DNA from: Sphingobium sp. CECT 9361
GTDB taxonomy: Bacteria > Pseudomonadota > Alphaproteobacteria > Sphingomonadales > Sphingomonadaceae
Assembly: GCF_918741285.1 (NCBI RefSeq)
Contig: NZ_CAKKNC010000010.1
Coordinates: 1-64,000 of the forward strand
DNA: 64,000 nucleotides
Reading direction: 5' to 3'
The position numbers were made by a program, and so were the translations under genes. The number at the start of each line of letters is the position of its first letter. Positions within the stretch are counted from its first letter, which is position 1. The notes under the pieces are model-generated. The model was not told the DNA's origin, did no database searches, and saw only the letters and a program-made list of their open reading frames with translations. Positions 1 through 7,823 of the stretch are shown here, one piece after another.

Positions 1-861
1 ACAATACCAGCGCACCGCCCACAGGATCACATCACCCTGGAAATGGCGCCACTTGAAATCCGTCATCGTTCCGTCCGTCCAATCTCCGCCAAGCATGCTC
101 AAGCTTCACGATTTTTGCAACAGAGCCCCGGCGACCGTGCGCCATCTTCCGAAGCGAAGCTGAGGGCCTTCGATGCCATTTTTGTCCCCGGACAGAAAGA
201 CATCGAGCGGGCCGTCGCGCAAGGCCTCGGCCATAAGAAGCTTTCGGCCGTCAGCTATGTAAAGATGGATTACCTGCAGGCTTTGCCCGCCAGACCGCGA
301 TTGTTCGACAACGATCGCCCGACCGTCTTCTACAACCCCCATTTCGATCCCGCGCTATCATCGATCGGCATCGCTCGCGATGTCATCGCCCGTTTCCGCG
401 AACAGGAGCGGTACAACCTGGTCTTCGCTCCTCATGTACGCACATTCGAGAACCTCCATCTGGGCCCGCGAACGCGGTGGCTAGAACTTGCCGTGCCAGG
501 GCACATCGCGGTCGATCTGGATTCTCCCAGGCTGTTCGACATGACCTACGCGCGGGCCGCCGACATCTATCTGGGCGACATGTCGAGCCAGCTTTACGAA
601 TTCCTCGCTAAGCCGCGGCCGGTCGCTTTCGTGAATGCGCATGGCGCTAACTGGCAGGACGATCCAAGGTACGCGGGTTGGCATCTGGGAGAGGTCGCAT
701 CAGGTGCCGACGAGGTCCTCGCCGCAGTGGATCGGGCCTTGGAACGGCATCCAGATATGATCCAACGACAGGAGAAAGCGATCGTGTTCGCGTTCGGCTG
801 CTACGATGGCGCGATCAAACGGGCCTCACACCAACTGCTCCACACCCTGCAATCTCTCTGA
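1..861 (+). CDS. CDP-glycerol glycerophosphotransferase-like protein, 5' partial
   Basis: The frame is open from the first base to a stop at 859-861, so the gene very probably begins upstream; the first ATG in view is at 43. The visible 287 codons include NLVFAPHVRTF and DIYLGDMSSQLYEFL, followed by a strand reading PVAFVNAHG. This pattern resembles the C-terminal nucleotide-binding half of the TagB/TagF-like CDP-glycerol glycerophosphotransferase superfamily, which also occurs in Gram-negative surface-polysaccharide loci. I see no signal peptide or membrane segment. The role in envelope glycan modification is inferred from family resemblance only. The next sequence downstream is truncated transposon DNA, so its original neighbours on that side are lost. 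Confidence 0.5.
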   Translation, partial: TIPAHRPQDHITLEMAPLEIRHRSVRPISAKHAQASRFLQQSPGDRAPSSEAKLRAFDAIFVPGQKDIERAVAQGLGHKKLSAVSYVKMDYLQALPARPRLFDNDRPTVFYNPHFDPALSSIGIARDVIARFREQERYNLVFAPHVRTFENLHLGPRTRWLELAVPGHIAVDLDSPRLFDMTYARAADIYLGDMSSQLYEFLAKPRPVAFVNAHGANWQDDPRYAGWHLGEVASGADEVLAAVDRALERHPDMIQRQEKAIVFAFGCYDGAIKRASHQLLHTLQSL

Positions 862-896
862 ACCCTTAGCGTACGTTTTCGACCATCCTCTCACCG

Positions 897-1293
897 GACC
901 CCGAAACTGAGCAAAATCGACCTGTGCCTGTTGCCCGGGTGGCGTCTCGAAGCGTACGGCGAAGGGGCTGCCGCCGCCTGCCGGTCGCAATGCGCGCACC
1001 GTATCGCGGACGGTGCTGTAGCCACCGGTGTAACCACGCTCGCAAATCTCGCGCAAAAGGCGCCGCGCGCTCAAACCCGGATAGGCATCAAGCCTGAACC
1101 TCAGATAGTCCATCCAAGGATCAAGCAAGCGCTCGCGTGGCTGCCTGGGTCCGTAGGTCGGCACTTCGATGCCTTGCGCAATGTATTTACGGACGGTCTT
1201 GCGGTCGATCCCGACCTGGCGGGCGATAACGGCCACCTTCAGACCTTGGCGATGTAAATCCAGGATCATTATCAGATCTCCAAGCTTCTTCAT
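897..1293 (-). pseudogene. istA: IS21-family istA transposase, N-terminal fragment
   Basis: The minus-strand reading starts MKKLGDLIMILDLHRQGL at 1293, the usual start of one IS21 IstA subgroup. It continues through the helix-turn-helix region (VAVIARQVGIDRKTVRKY) to the beginning of the catalytic domain, GQQAQVDFAQF. Homology stops near 897 and the frame then runs on into unrelated sequence to 826. About two thirds of IstA and all of istB are missing. It differs from both IS21 elements at 29-34 kb, so it is a third IS21 type in this window. The gene is non-functional. Confidence 0.75.
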
Positions 1294-1337
1294 CGTAGCG
1301 CGCCTCCCGTCAGGAGGATCATGCCCGATATTTTGCT

Positions 1338-1375
1338 TTGGCCCTTGTCCGGGGCTCGCCCCGGACAAGGGCCAA
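1338..1375. repeat. Perfect 17-bp hairpin upstream of istA fragment
   Basis: TTGGCCCTTGTCCGGGG at 1338-1354 is an exact inverted repeat of 1359-1375, with a CTCG loop. On the minus strand the tip reads GGGGCGAGCCCC, the same tip as the hairpin at 34508-34543. It lies 45 bases upstream of the istA fragment. No T-run follows, so it is either a Rho-independent-like insulator or a structural repeat; its function is not shown by the sequence. Confidence 0.7.
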
Positions 1376-1435
1376 TCAGAAGAAGTGGGGAATTTTCAAA
1401 TGTCCGTTCCGGGGCATTTTACTCCGCCATCAACA

Positions 1436-2135
1436 CCAAGAGCCACGGCAAGCCTCGCGTTGATGATCGGCGAGTGTTGAGCGGCATCGTTTTCGTCAAT
1501 CGCAACGGCCTGCGATGGCGCGATGCGCCGAAAGACTATGGCCCGCACAAGACGCTGTACAATCGCTGGAAGCGCTGGGGTGAGATGGGCGTTTTCCTCC
1601 GCATCATGGAAGGACTGGCTGCGGCGGATGCCGATCCGAAGACCGTCATGATCGACGCGACCTATTTGAAGGCGCACCGCACGGCATCGAGCCTGCGGGT
1701 TAAAAAGGGGATTTCGGGCGCCTGATTGGTCGCACCAAAGGCGGCATGAATACGAAGCTTCATGCTGTCACCGACGCCAACGGCCGCCCGCTCAGCTTCT
1801 TTATGACTGCTGGTCAGGTTAGCGATTACACTGGCGCAGCAGCGCTACTGGACGATCTGCCAAAGGCGCGCTGGCTTCTGGGCGACCGTGGCTATGACGC
1901 CGACTGGTTCAGGGATGCCTTGCAGGCGAAGGGCATCGAGCCCTGCATCCCAGGTCGGAAATCTCGCCTCCAGCCCGTCAAGTACGACAAGCGCCGCTAC
2001 AGACGCCGCAGCCGTATCGAGATCATGTTTGGCTGCCTCAAGGACTGGCGTCGCGTCGCTACCCGATACGATCGGTGTCCAACGGTCTTCCTCTCCGCAA
2101 TCGCCCTGGCAGCCACCGTCATCTTCTGGCTCTGA
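1436..2135 (+). pseudogene. IS5-family (IS427-like) transposase, 5'-truncated
   Basis: From about 1436 the sequence reads KSHGKPRVDDRRVLSGIVFV..., the usual IS5/IS427-group transposase without its first ~20 residues. The first frame ends at 1725. A -1 shift at the run AAAAAGGGG (about 1700-1708) rejoins the second frame, which holds GDRGYDADWFRDAL, RSRIEIMFG and FGCLKDWRRVATRYD and ends at 2135. Two-frame transposases joined by frameshifting are normal for this group, so the shift itself need not be damage. The missing start and the absent left terminal repeat make the copy defective. A likely right end, GAGTCCTGACCC, follows at 2141-2152. Confidence 0.8.
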
Positions 2136-2396
2136 TCAGTGAGTCCTGACCCTAGTTCCAACTGGATGAAGAAACGGGGGTCACGTCAGTCGGCAAGCGC
2201 TCCTCGGTTGATCCAATACTGCTGTCTAAAGGAGTTTTCCGCCTTTCCCATGCACGTTCAGGCGATGGGCAGATCGGCTCGGTGTGGGGCCGACTCAATC
2301 CAGGCCTGATCTGAGATTCCAGGCGTGCAAGCTGGGACGCAGATTTACATGTGTAGGTGAACATAATAGGCCGACCTCACATAAGGAGAAAGTATC

Positions 2397-3032
2397 TTGG
2401 CTCGCCAGCAAGGTTTCGACACCGCGGAAGTCCTGTACAAGGCGCTTGGTGCGTTCTGGAGCAAAGGCTACGAAGCCACCAGTTTGTCCGATCTGACCCG
2501 CATCATGGGTCTCAGTAAAAGCAGCCTCTATGGTGCGTTCGGTGACAAGCGGCAGTTGTTCCTCGCTGCCTTCGACCTCTATCGCCGCGATCGCGCTGTA
2601 GAGTTGCGGGAAATTCTGGCGGCGGGCTGTGCCCGTGCTGCAATCGAGCGGTATTTTCGTCTGATTGTCACGGATGCGGGCAAGGAAACCTTTTCCAACG
2701 GTTGCATGAGTATCAATCAGGCGGTCGAACTTGCGCCACACGATCCTGAAGTACGCGCCAGGGTTCAGGCGGACTTCGAGCTGATTGAAGAGGAACTGAC
2801 CAGTACGATCAAGCGGGGTCAGGCAGAGGGCAGCGTAAAGTCTCTGGATGCGGCCCGCAAGCTGGCCCGGCTCCAGATGGTTTCCTTTCCAGGGCTGCAA
2901 GTTATGGTCAGGACCGGCATGAGCCAGGAATGGCTGGACGAGGCGATCGAGGAACTGTTGTCGTTGCTGGATCAGGAGCCGAACCTATCGACTAGCGACT
3001 TGCGCTTCGGATTTGCAAACTCAAGCCGCTGA
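2397..3032 (+). CDS. TetR/AcrR family transcriptional regulator
   Basis: This 211-residue protein has an N-terminal TetR helix-turn-helix at roughly residues 8-55 (TSLSDLTRIMGLSKSSLYGAF, then GDKRQLF). The C-terminal ligand domain is typical of the group with an NGCMSINQAVEL segment. I chose the TTG start at 2397 because AAGGAG sits at 2383-2388, eight bases upstream, and no ATG in frame gives an intact HTH. Family members are dimeric repressors released by small molecules. Its natural target is not evident, because the genes on both sides are transposon debris and a broken mauA-like gene. A palindrome of TetR style at 14131-14142 is one candidate target in the window. Confidence 0.85.
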   Translation: MARQQGFDTAEVLYKALGAFWSKGYEATSLSDLTRIMGLSKSSLYGAFGDKRQLFLAAFDLYRRDRAVELREILAAGCARAAIERYFRLIVTDAGKETFSNGCMSINQAVELAPHDPEVRARVQADFELIEEELTSTIKRGQAEGSVKSLDAARKLARLQMVSFPGLQVMVRTGMSQEWLDEAIEELLSLLDQEPNLSTSDLRFGFANSSR

Positions 3033-3398
3033 TTGGCTGAGGCTCGCAGCATTCTCGCCCAAATGAGAAGCGTCCTTGCTGGTGCCGCTGCAATTCCATT
3101 GCTGCCTGTGGCGCGTGCCCAGTCCGCCTCCACTGCGGGGGCTGACGCCTATTTTTCTGTACAGGGAGGCGACCCGCGTGACCCAGGTGATCCGCGAACG
3201 TGCGAGTATTGGCGCCATTGTGCGTTCAGTGGCTATGCGTGCGACTGCTGCGGTGGTGGGATCAGCACCTGTCCTCCCGGTACGACGATGTCGCAGGTCA
3301 CGTGGCTCGGAACCTGCATCAATCCCCACGACAAACGGGCCTATCTGATCTCCTACAGTGACTGCTGCGGAAAGCCATCGTGCGACAATGGTGCGTAG
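3033..3398 (+). pseudogene. mauA: Methylamine/aromatic amine dehydrogenase light chain (MauA-like), truncated
   Basis: The 121-codon frame contains CEYWRHCAFSGYACDCCGG, STCPPGT, VTWLGTC and YSDCCGKPSC, the conserved cysteine framework of the small subunit of tryptophan tryptophylquinone (TTQ) amine dehydrogenases. In that family the mature chain continues for about 45 more residues and carries the second TTQ tryptophan; here a TAG stop ends the frame at 3398. The N-terminus also lacks the twin-arginine export signal normal for MauA, and the frame opens with TTG immediately after the tetR stop. Both ends therefore look lost and a working TTQ subunit is unlikely. No mauB or other mau genes are adjacent. 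Confidence 0.7.
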
Positions 3399-3701
3399 GT
3401 GCGCCGGAATTGTACGGTCCCGCTGATTGTCGGACTGGCCGACGCCCTTCCCGGATCGTGATAGGTCGCAGTGAGAGCTATACCACGCCATAACTTCCAA
3501 CGCTTATTGGCGCGTAGCAGTATGGCCCCAGCGCTGGTGGCACGACGTATAGATTAACGATCGATTGGCCAGGCTGCTGAACCGGCGACCTTATACCAAG
3601 GCTTGTGGGATCTGACTCGTTGAGAGGTGGCCGGGTTTGTCTGAACAGGGATCGGCAACGGTTAAGTGGATCGTCTGCCGGGTTCCTTGCCTTGCCAATA
3701 T
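3399..3701. other. Intergenic stretch, no gene recognised
   Basis: I see no coding potential that I can support here. Short open frames exist on both strands but have no ribosome binding site and no recognisable composition. The segment lies between the broken mauA-like gene and an IS3-family element and is probably IS-flanking debris. Confidence 0.4.
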
Positions 3702-3746
3702 GGGGCGTCATGCAGGGAGGGCGTAGCCCGACTGGAGTGACGCCCC
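3702..3746. repeat. Hairpin with GGGCGTAGCCC tip downstream of IS3 orfB
   Basis: GGGGCGTCA (3702-3710) is exactly inverted at 3738-3746. The 27-base centre contains AGGGAGGGCGTAGCCCGAC, which recurs inside two other hairpins at 29187-29247 and 30744-30802 whose stems are different. The hairpin is 16 bases beyond the stop codon of the minus-strand orfB, so it may act as its terminator. Confidence 0.65.
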
Positions 3747-3762
3747 GTATTGGTTGCCAAAT

Positions 3763-4590
3763 TCATGCTGCCATCATTACCGGCAGGTTGTCAAAATACG
3801 CCTGATCCGGCGTCCTGGCGGCGAGGCTCGAATGTGGCCTCCTTCCATTGTAGAAGCTCAGATAACGACCGATCGACTCGCGGGCTTCGCTGACCCCGCC
3901 GTAGGCGCGGAGGTAAACCTCCTCATATTTCACCGAGCGCCACAGGCGCTCGACCATCACATTGTCGCGCCAGGCGACCCGGCCATCCATGCTGATGGCG
4001 ATTTCCTCGCGCAGCAGCACGCTGGTGAAGGCGTGGCTGGTGAACTGGCTGCCCTGATCGGTGTTGAATATCTCCGGTTTCCCGAAGCGCGTCAACGCTT
4101 CCTCCAGCGCTTCGACGCAGAAGTCGGCCTCCATCGTGATCGATACCCGCCAAGCCAGGACTTTGCGGCTGAACCAGTCGACGATGGCCACGAGATAGAC
4201 GAACCCCCTCGCCATCGGGATGTAGCTGATGTCCGTTGCCCAGACCTGATTGGGCCGCACGATCGGCAGTTTACGCAACAAGTAAGGGTAGATCTTGTGC
4301 CCAGGGGTCGGCTTCGATGTGTTCGGGCGACGGTAGATTGCCTCGATCGCCATCTTCTTCATCAGCGTGGCGACATGCTGGCGGCCGATCTCGATGCCTT
4401 CCTGCCGCAGAAGATCACGCAGCATCCGACTACCCGCGAACGGAAATTCCAGGTGCAACTCGTCGATCCGCCGCATGATGGCGAGATCGGCAGGCGGCAC
4501 CGGTCTGGGCAGATAATAAATGCTGCCCCGGCTGATCCCTAGCTCCCGGGCTTGCCGCGCCAACGGCAGTGCGTGCGAACGGTCGATCAT
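3763..4590 (-). CDS. IS3-family transposase OrfB (DDE integrase)
   Basis: This 275-residue protein has the rve-type integrase core. The first catalytic aspartate is in VWATDISYIP, the second in FNTDQGSQFTS, and the glutamate is in VERLWRSVKYEEVYL. The family's C-terminal FYNGRRPHSSL motif is also present. The ATG at 4590 overlaps the stop of orfA in an ATGA arrangement, so OrfB is made either by translational coupling or as an OrfAB fusion through frameshifting, as is usual in IS3 elements. Length and motifs match an intact member. Confidence 0.9.
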   Translation of the reverse strand: MIDRSHALPLARQARELGISRGSIYYLPRPVPPADLAIMRRIDELHLEFPFAGSRMLRDLLRQEGIEIGRQHVATLMKKMAIEAIYRRPNTSKPTPGHKIYPYLLRKLPIVRPNQVWATDISYIPMARGFVYLVAIVDWFSRKVLAWRVSITMEADFCVEALEEALTRFGKPEIFNTDQGSQFTSHAFTSVLLREEIAISMDGRVAWRDNVMVERLWRSVKYEEVYLRAYGGVSEARESIGRYLSFYNGRRPHSSLAARTPDQAYFDNLPVMMAA

Positions 4591-4901
4591 CGTTTTGCGC
4601 TCGGCAACAGTCCCGCCTTCCCGAGCGCCCCTGACAAAAAATCGTTCACCAGCGTCAGTTCACCAATCTTGGCGTGCAGCGTCTTTACGTCGATCGCCGG
4701 CGCCGCAGCCTCGCTCCGCGTCTCGCTGCCAAATACACCGGCAGCCCCTTCCAGAAGCTGCCCGCGCCATTGCGTGATCTGGTTCGGATGCACGTCAAAC
4801 TGCTGCGCCAGCTCCGCCAGCGTCTTCTCGCCCTTCACGGCGGCCAATGCCACCTTCGCTTTGAATGCCGGGCTGTGATTCCGGCGTGGTCGTTTGCTCA
4901 T
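4587..4901 (-). CDS. IS3-family transposase OrfA (HTH protein)
   Basis: From the ATG at 4901 this 104-residue protein reads MSKRPRRNHSPAFKAKVALA, the standard OrfA opening. It continues with a helix-turn-helix (ELAQQFDVHPNQITQW) and a leucine-rich C-terminal coiled coil (LHAKIGELTLVNDFL). It binds the element's ends and dimerises. A longer frame upstream of 4901 lacks a ribosome binding site and the family sequence, so 4901 is the preferred start. It is coupled to orfB by a 4-base overlap. Confidence 0.9.
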   Translation of the reverse strand: MSKRPRRNHSPAFKAKVALAAVKGEKTLAELAQQFDVHPNQITQWRGQLLEGAAGVFGSETRSEAAAPAIDVKTLHAKIGELTLVNDFLSGALGKAGLLPSAKR

Positions 4902-5429
4902 CTCTACTCCTGTCACGCGGCCATCCTGGCCGCCGTCAGGCAGAAAATCCACTTATCCCGATGTGCAGTTTTGCCAGGCCACCTCTGGTGAGCGGACAAT
5001 CAGAGCTACCATCCTGAACTGATGCGTGAACTTGCAAGAAACAGCAGATGGTGGATCGATCGATCCGAGACGCGTGATAGCCCGTATGCGCCAGTGGCCG
5101 TTGCAGGTCGCAGCCTTGTTTGGAACTCGTGTCGCGGAAACCATCTTGGCCAGCGTTCATGTGCGAACGCACCCACAGGCCGGACATATGAACGCAAGCG
5201 ATCCGATCAATATTATCTGCCAAATCTTGCAGAGAGGGGGCCGTCCACATATGGCGCATCATGACAATCGGACTTCGCCAATGGGCGCACAGGTTCTGAT
5301 CAGAGAGTCTTGGTATTAGGGCCATATTCGACAACTAGCACCGCTTCAATTTGGATCGGAGTTCAAGGCCCGTTACGAGCAGCAACTGACTGATTATCTG
5401 TCTCAGGTTGAGACATGAATGTGAGACCT
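4902..5429. other. Intergenic debris between IS3 element and lysR
   Basis: The stretch contains the right flank of the IS3 element and several short frames without start signals. Around 5339-5418 a plus-strand frame reads LAPLQFGSEFKARYEQQLTD and ends at a TGA. It looks like the C-terminus of a lost protein, but I cannot name it. No promoter, RNA or intact gene is evident. Confidence 0.35.
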
Positions 5430-6362
5430 CTAAGTCCAGACCAGGCGCTCAGGCACCGTCTTGGCATAGTCGCCCGCGCATTCACGTGCGATTCGTAGGA
5501 CCTGCTCGATCATTGGCGAGCGGTTTTTACCTTTGAAACAGGCGGAAACATGCACGCTGGGCAGTTCCTGCCGCACCGGTAACCGTGCGATGTCGCCCGC
5601 GCGCATTTCGTTTAACAAAAGCGCCGTAGGGGCAGGCATCACGCCGAGCCCGCTTTTCACCATACTGAGCGCGGTCGGAACCGAGGTGACGCAGTCTACC
5701 TTGACCGATTGCGTATCCAAAAAGACGTCCTCGACGCCGTGCAACGAAAAATATTCCTTTATATAGGGGAAGGTTGATGTCTTCTGCGACGATAGCACGA
5801 TTGGGAAGTTCGATAATTCTCGAACATCCAACGTCTCGGTGACATTGAAATAACGGGGATTGGCAAACCAGCCCATTGCAAACGTGCACAGGTTCACGCT
5901 ATCGACATCATAGCGGTGTGGGCCGCCGACGACGAATACGATTTCAAACTCGTCATTCTTCAAGCGGGGTACGAGTTCGGCAACGGTGCCGGTAGTGATC
6001 TCGACATTGATGCCCTGGCATTCCGACTGCAATTTGCGAATGAAATCGGGTAGCCAGGCAATAGTGACGATTTCGATCGCACCGATCCGGATCGTGCCGC
6101 TGAATTCGCGCTTGGTTAGCGATGCCTTTAGTTCGTCATCCAAATCAACGATCCGCTTGGCATATTGAAAGACAACCTTGCCTTCTGGGGTAAGCTGGAA
6201 CGGCTTTTTCCCCTTATCGTAGAGCTTGACGTTGAAATAATCTTCTAAGGCGTTGATACGACCGTTAATTGCTGGCTGAGTTGCGTTCATTTGCTCGGCG
6301 GTTCTGCTGAAATTACCGAGTTTCACCAATAATATGAAAGTTTCATAAAAGCGGATATTCAT
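5430..6362 (-). CDS. LysR-family transcriptional regulator
   Basis: From the ATG at 6362 the protein is 310 residues. It has a winged helix-turn-helix at about residues 5-60 (LGNFSRTAEQMNATQPAINGRINALEDYF) and the LysR effector-binding domain after about residue 85, starting GTIRIGAIEIVTIAWLP. A longer frame to 6392 adds residues before the normal LysR start and is less likely. The gene ends a minus-strand cluster whose other members (SnoaL-like, PanE-like, enolase-family) lie 1 kb upstream across an IS5 remnant. It may once have been next to those genes as their activator; this is inference. Its base composition is more AT-rich than the cat and tra regions. Confidence 0.9.
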   Translation of the reverse strand: MNIRFYETFILLVKLGNFSRTAEQMNATQPAINGRINALEDYFNVKLYDKGKKPFQLTPEGKVVFQYAKRIVDLDDELKASLTKREFSGTIRIGAIEIVTIAWLPDFIRKLQSECQGINVEITTGTVAELVPRLKNDEFEIVFVVGGPHRYDVDSVNLCTFAMGWFANPRYFNVTETLDVRELSNFPIVLSSQKTSTFPYIKEYFSLHGVEDVFLDTQSVKVDCVTSVPTALSMVKSGLGVMPAPTALLLNEMRAGDIARLPVRQELPSVHVSACFKGKNRSPMIEQVLRIARECAGDYAKTVPERLVWT

Positions 6363-6929
6363 TGAAATTCCGTCTGTCTGGCCATGCGCCAAATAGGAAT
6401 TCTAGGCCGGTAAGGGGGAGGCAGGCAAGCAGTTTAGTCCGTGAATTCATAAACCGGGCCTGCAAGCATGGGAGGCTCCAACGCTGGTTCAGCGATAGCT
6501 GGATGAGCAGTGTTCCAACAGAGCGGGCAGCTCAAGGTCGGTCCCTCCTGTTTCGCCGATCGCGCCGAAGTATCTCATTCGGAGCACCATCAGGGCTTCG
6601 GGCTGCGGCGCTTCCCCTGTTTCATCAATGTAGACCCCAGTGCCGTCGGTGCTAATCGCGTAGAGTTCACCGTTGGGTCCGAGCGCAGCGCTCTAGACCC
6701 ATCTTCGACATCAACGGCTTCCACCCAGTTTTCCGCATCCTGGACTGACGCGAAGAAAATCGCGGGCTCGTTGGCGGCAACAATGAGCTTCACTTGAGGC
6801 ATCAGTCGATCATACCATGCCGTTTTAGGCCTCTGCCAGTTATCGGCAACTTCCAGATTGCGCGCGCATCCGATTTCAGCGGCGGTGTGAGCCGATACGA
6901 TCTGATCGACTACCTTGGGCCGCACATGA
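6363..6929. other. Gap with possible small decayed minus-strand gene
   Basis: A minus-strand frame from about 6809 down to 6590 reads MPQVKLIVAANEPAIFFASV and then AENWVEAVDVEDG, which looks protein-like. It loses character after about 60 residues and runs to 6590 without conserved sequence. I regard it as a fragment of a small unknown protein. No other supportable feature is present before the IS5 remnant. Confidence 0.3.
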
Positions 6930-7197
6930 TCAAGACCTGCGATGCCGATTCCATCCGCACGCTGATCGAGGAGAAGGGCGCCAAGCCCAACATCCTGTTA
7001 AATTCAATCGAAGATGAACGCCCTGCTTCAACAAATGGCTCTGTTGCGAGCGCAATCTGGTCGAGCAGTTCTTCTCCAAACTCAAGCACTTCCGCCGGGT
7101 CGTCACCCGTTACGACAAGTTGGCGGAGAGCTTGCTCGCCATGGCCCAACTTGCCTCAATGCGCCCTTGCTTCCGCGCTTATGAGTCTACGGCTTAG
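6930..7197 (+). pseudogene. IS5-family transposase C-terminal remnant
   Basis: The plus strand encodes CDADSIRTLIEEKGAKPNIL and, in a shifted frame, ERNLVEQFFSKLKHFRRV followed by TRYDKLAESLLAM, ending ...RAYESTA at a TAG at 7195-7197. These are the final motifs of an IS5/IS1031-type transposase. The front two thirds are missing and at least one frameshift separates the two pieces. The stop codon overlaps the first bases of the inverted repeat that follows, as in elements whose terminal repeat abuts the transposase gene. Confidence 0.65.
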
Positions 7198-7273
7198 TGT
7201 GGTTTAAGGATTTGAAATTCGGTACATTTTCCGGCCGGGTCGGGAGCGAATTTCAAATCCTTAAACCACACTA
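7195..7273. repeat. Perfect 27-bp inverted repeat (probable IS ends)
   Basis: The 27 bases 7195-7221, beginning TAGTGTGGTTTAAGGATT, are exactly inverted at 7247-7273, with a 25-base spacer. The left arm begins at the stop codon of the IS5 remnant, so it is probably that element's right terminal repeat. A second complete copy facing it suggests two element ends brought together. The palindrome could also form a strong hairpin. Confidence 0.75.
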
Positions 7274-7287
7274 GAATCAGATATTGG

Positions 7288-7363
7288 CTAGTGACCCTTA
7301 TGAATCTGAAGTTCGTTCAACATCTGCCCGATTAGGTGACGAAATTCAGATTCGGGTCACTAG
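7288..7363. repeat. Second imperfect inverted repeat overlapping SnoaL stop
   Basis: CTAGTGACCC at 7288-7297 plus the following GAATCTGAAGTTCG is mirrored at 7339-7363 (ACGAAATTCAGATTCGGGTC then ACTAG), with a 4-base indel and one mismatch. The two arms resemble each other as IS terminal repeats would. The right arm contains the stop codon of the minus-strand SnoaL-like gene at 7360-7362, so the C-terminus of that gene may have been set by the insertion. Confidence 0.65.
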
Positions 7364-7770
7364 TTGGGCATCCATCCCAGCTGTTGCAAGATATCATGAC
7401 GGTCATAATGAGCGCGCTTTTCAATAATTTTTCCGTCTTTAAATGTAAAGAAATTGCCCATCGACATACGCATAGTCCGGCCAGTTGGCTCCATTCCATA
7501 AAAATTGCCGGTATGCTTGCCTTCGGTCAATACATATGCGGCAACCCTATCGCCTTCGCCGACGGTTTCTGCCGTAAAGTGGCAACCTTCAAACGCGTCG
7601 ATATGCTTCTTTTCGGCTTCAATGAAACCTTCAGCCCCAGGACGTGGCGTATCGATTTGATTATAAAAAATGAAATCTTCGTGGCACATTGATGCTGCCA
7701 AATCGTAATTGGCTTCATTCAGCGCATTATAAAATGCAACAACAGTTGCCTTGTTTTCGGCTGTAGACAT
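7360..7770 (-). CDS. SnoaL-like / NTF2-fold protein (copy 1)
   Basis: This 136-residue protein has the NTF2-like cone fold pattern of SnoaL and ketosteroid-isomerase relatives: an N-terminal helix pair, then CHEDFIFYNQIDTPRPGAEG, and near the end DGKIIEKRAHYDRHDILQQL. The ATG at 7770 has GGAG six bases upstream. It is the third gene of a tight minus-strand operon behind an enolase-superfamily enzyme and a PanE-like enzyme (53-base gap). A close paralogue lies at 12860-13264. Members act as small cyclases, isomerases or epoxide hydrolases, but catalytic residues vary and I cannot assign a reaction. The stop codon sits in an inverted repeat. Confidence 0.8.
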   Translation of the reverse strand: MSTAENKATVVAFYNALNEANYDLAASMCHEDFIFYNQIDTPRPGAEGFIEAEKKHIDAFEGCHFTAETVGEGDRVAAYVLTEGKHTGNFYGMEPTGRTMRMSMGNFFTFKDGKIIEKRAHYDRHDILQQLGWMPN

Positions 7771-7823
7771 AATTTTCTCCTTGATTCAATTTAATTGAAA
7801 ATATTTGTGAGGGGGATTGAATT

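Larger units (their letters stand above)
3763..4901 (-). mobile_element. IS3-family insertion sequence, coding extent
   Basis: The two overlapping minus-strand frames orfA and orfB define an IS3-family element. I could not find convincing terminal inverted repeats or a target duplication, so the limits given are those of the genes. The true ends probably lie within about 100 bases on each side. Both frames look intact, so the transposase may be active. Confidence 0.75.

Noticed and set aside
4936-5334. 132-codon minus-strand frame right of the IS3 element
   Set aside because: No resemblance to a protein family, no start signal, overlaps several equally long frames on the other strand.
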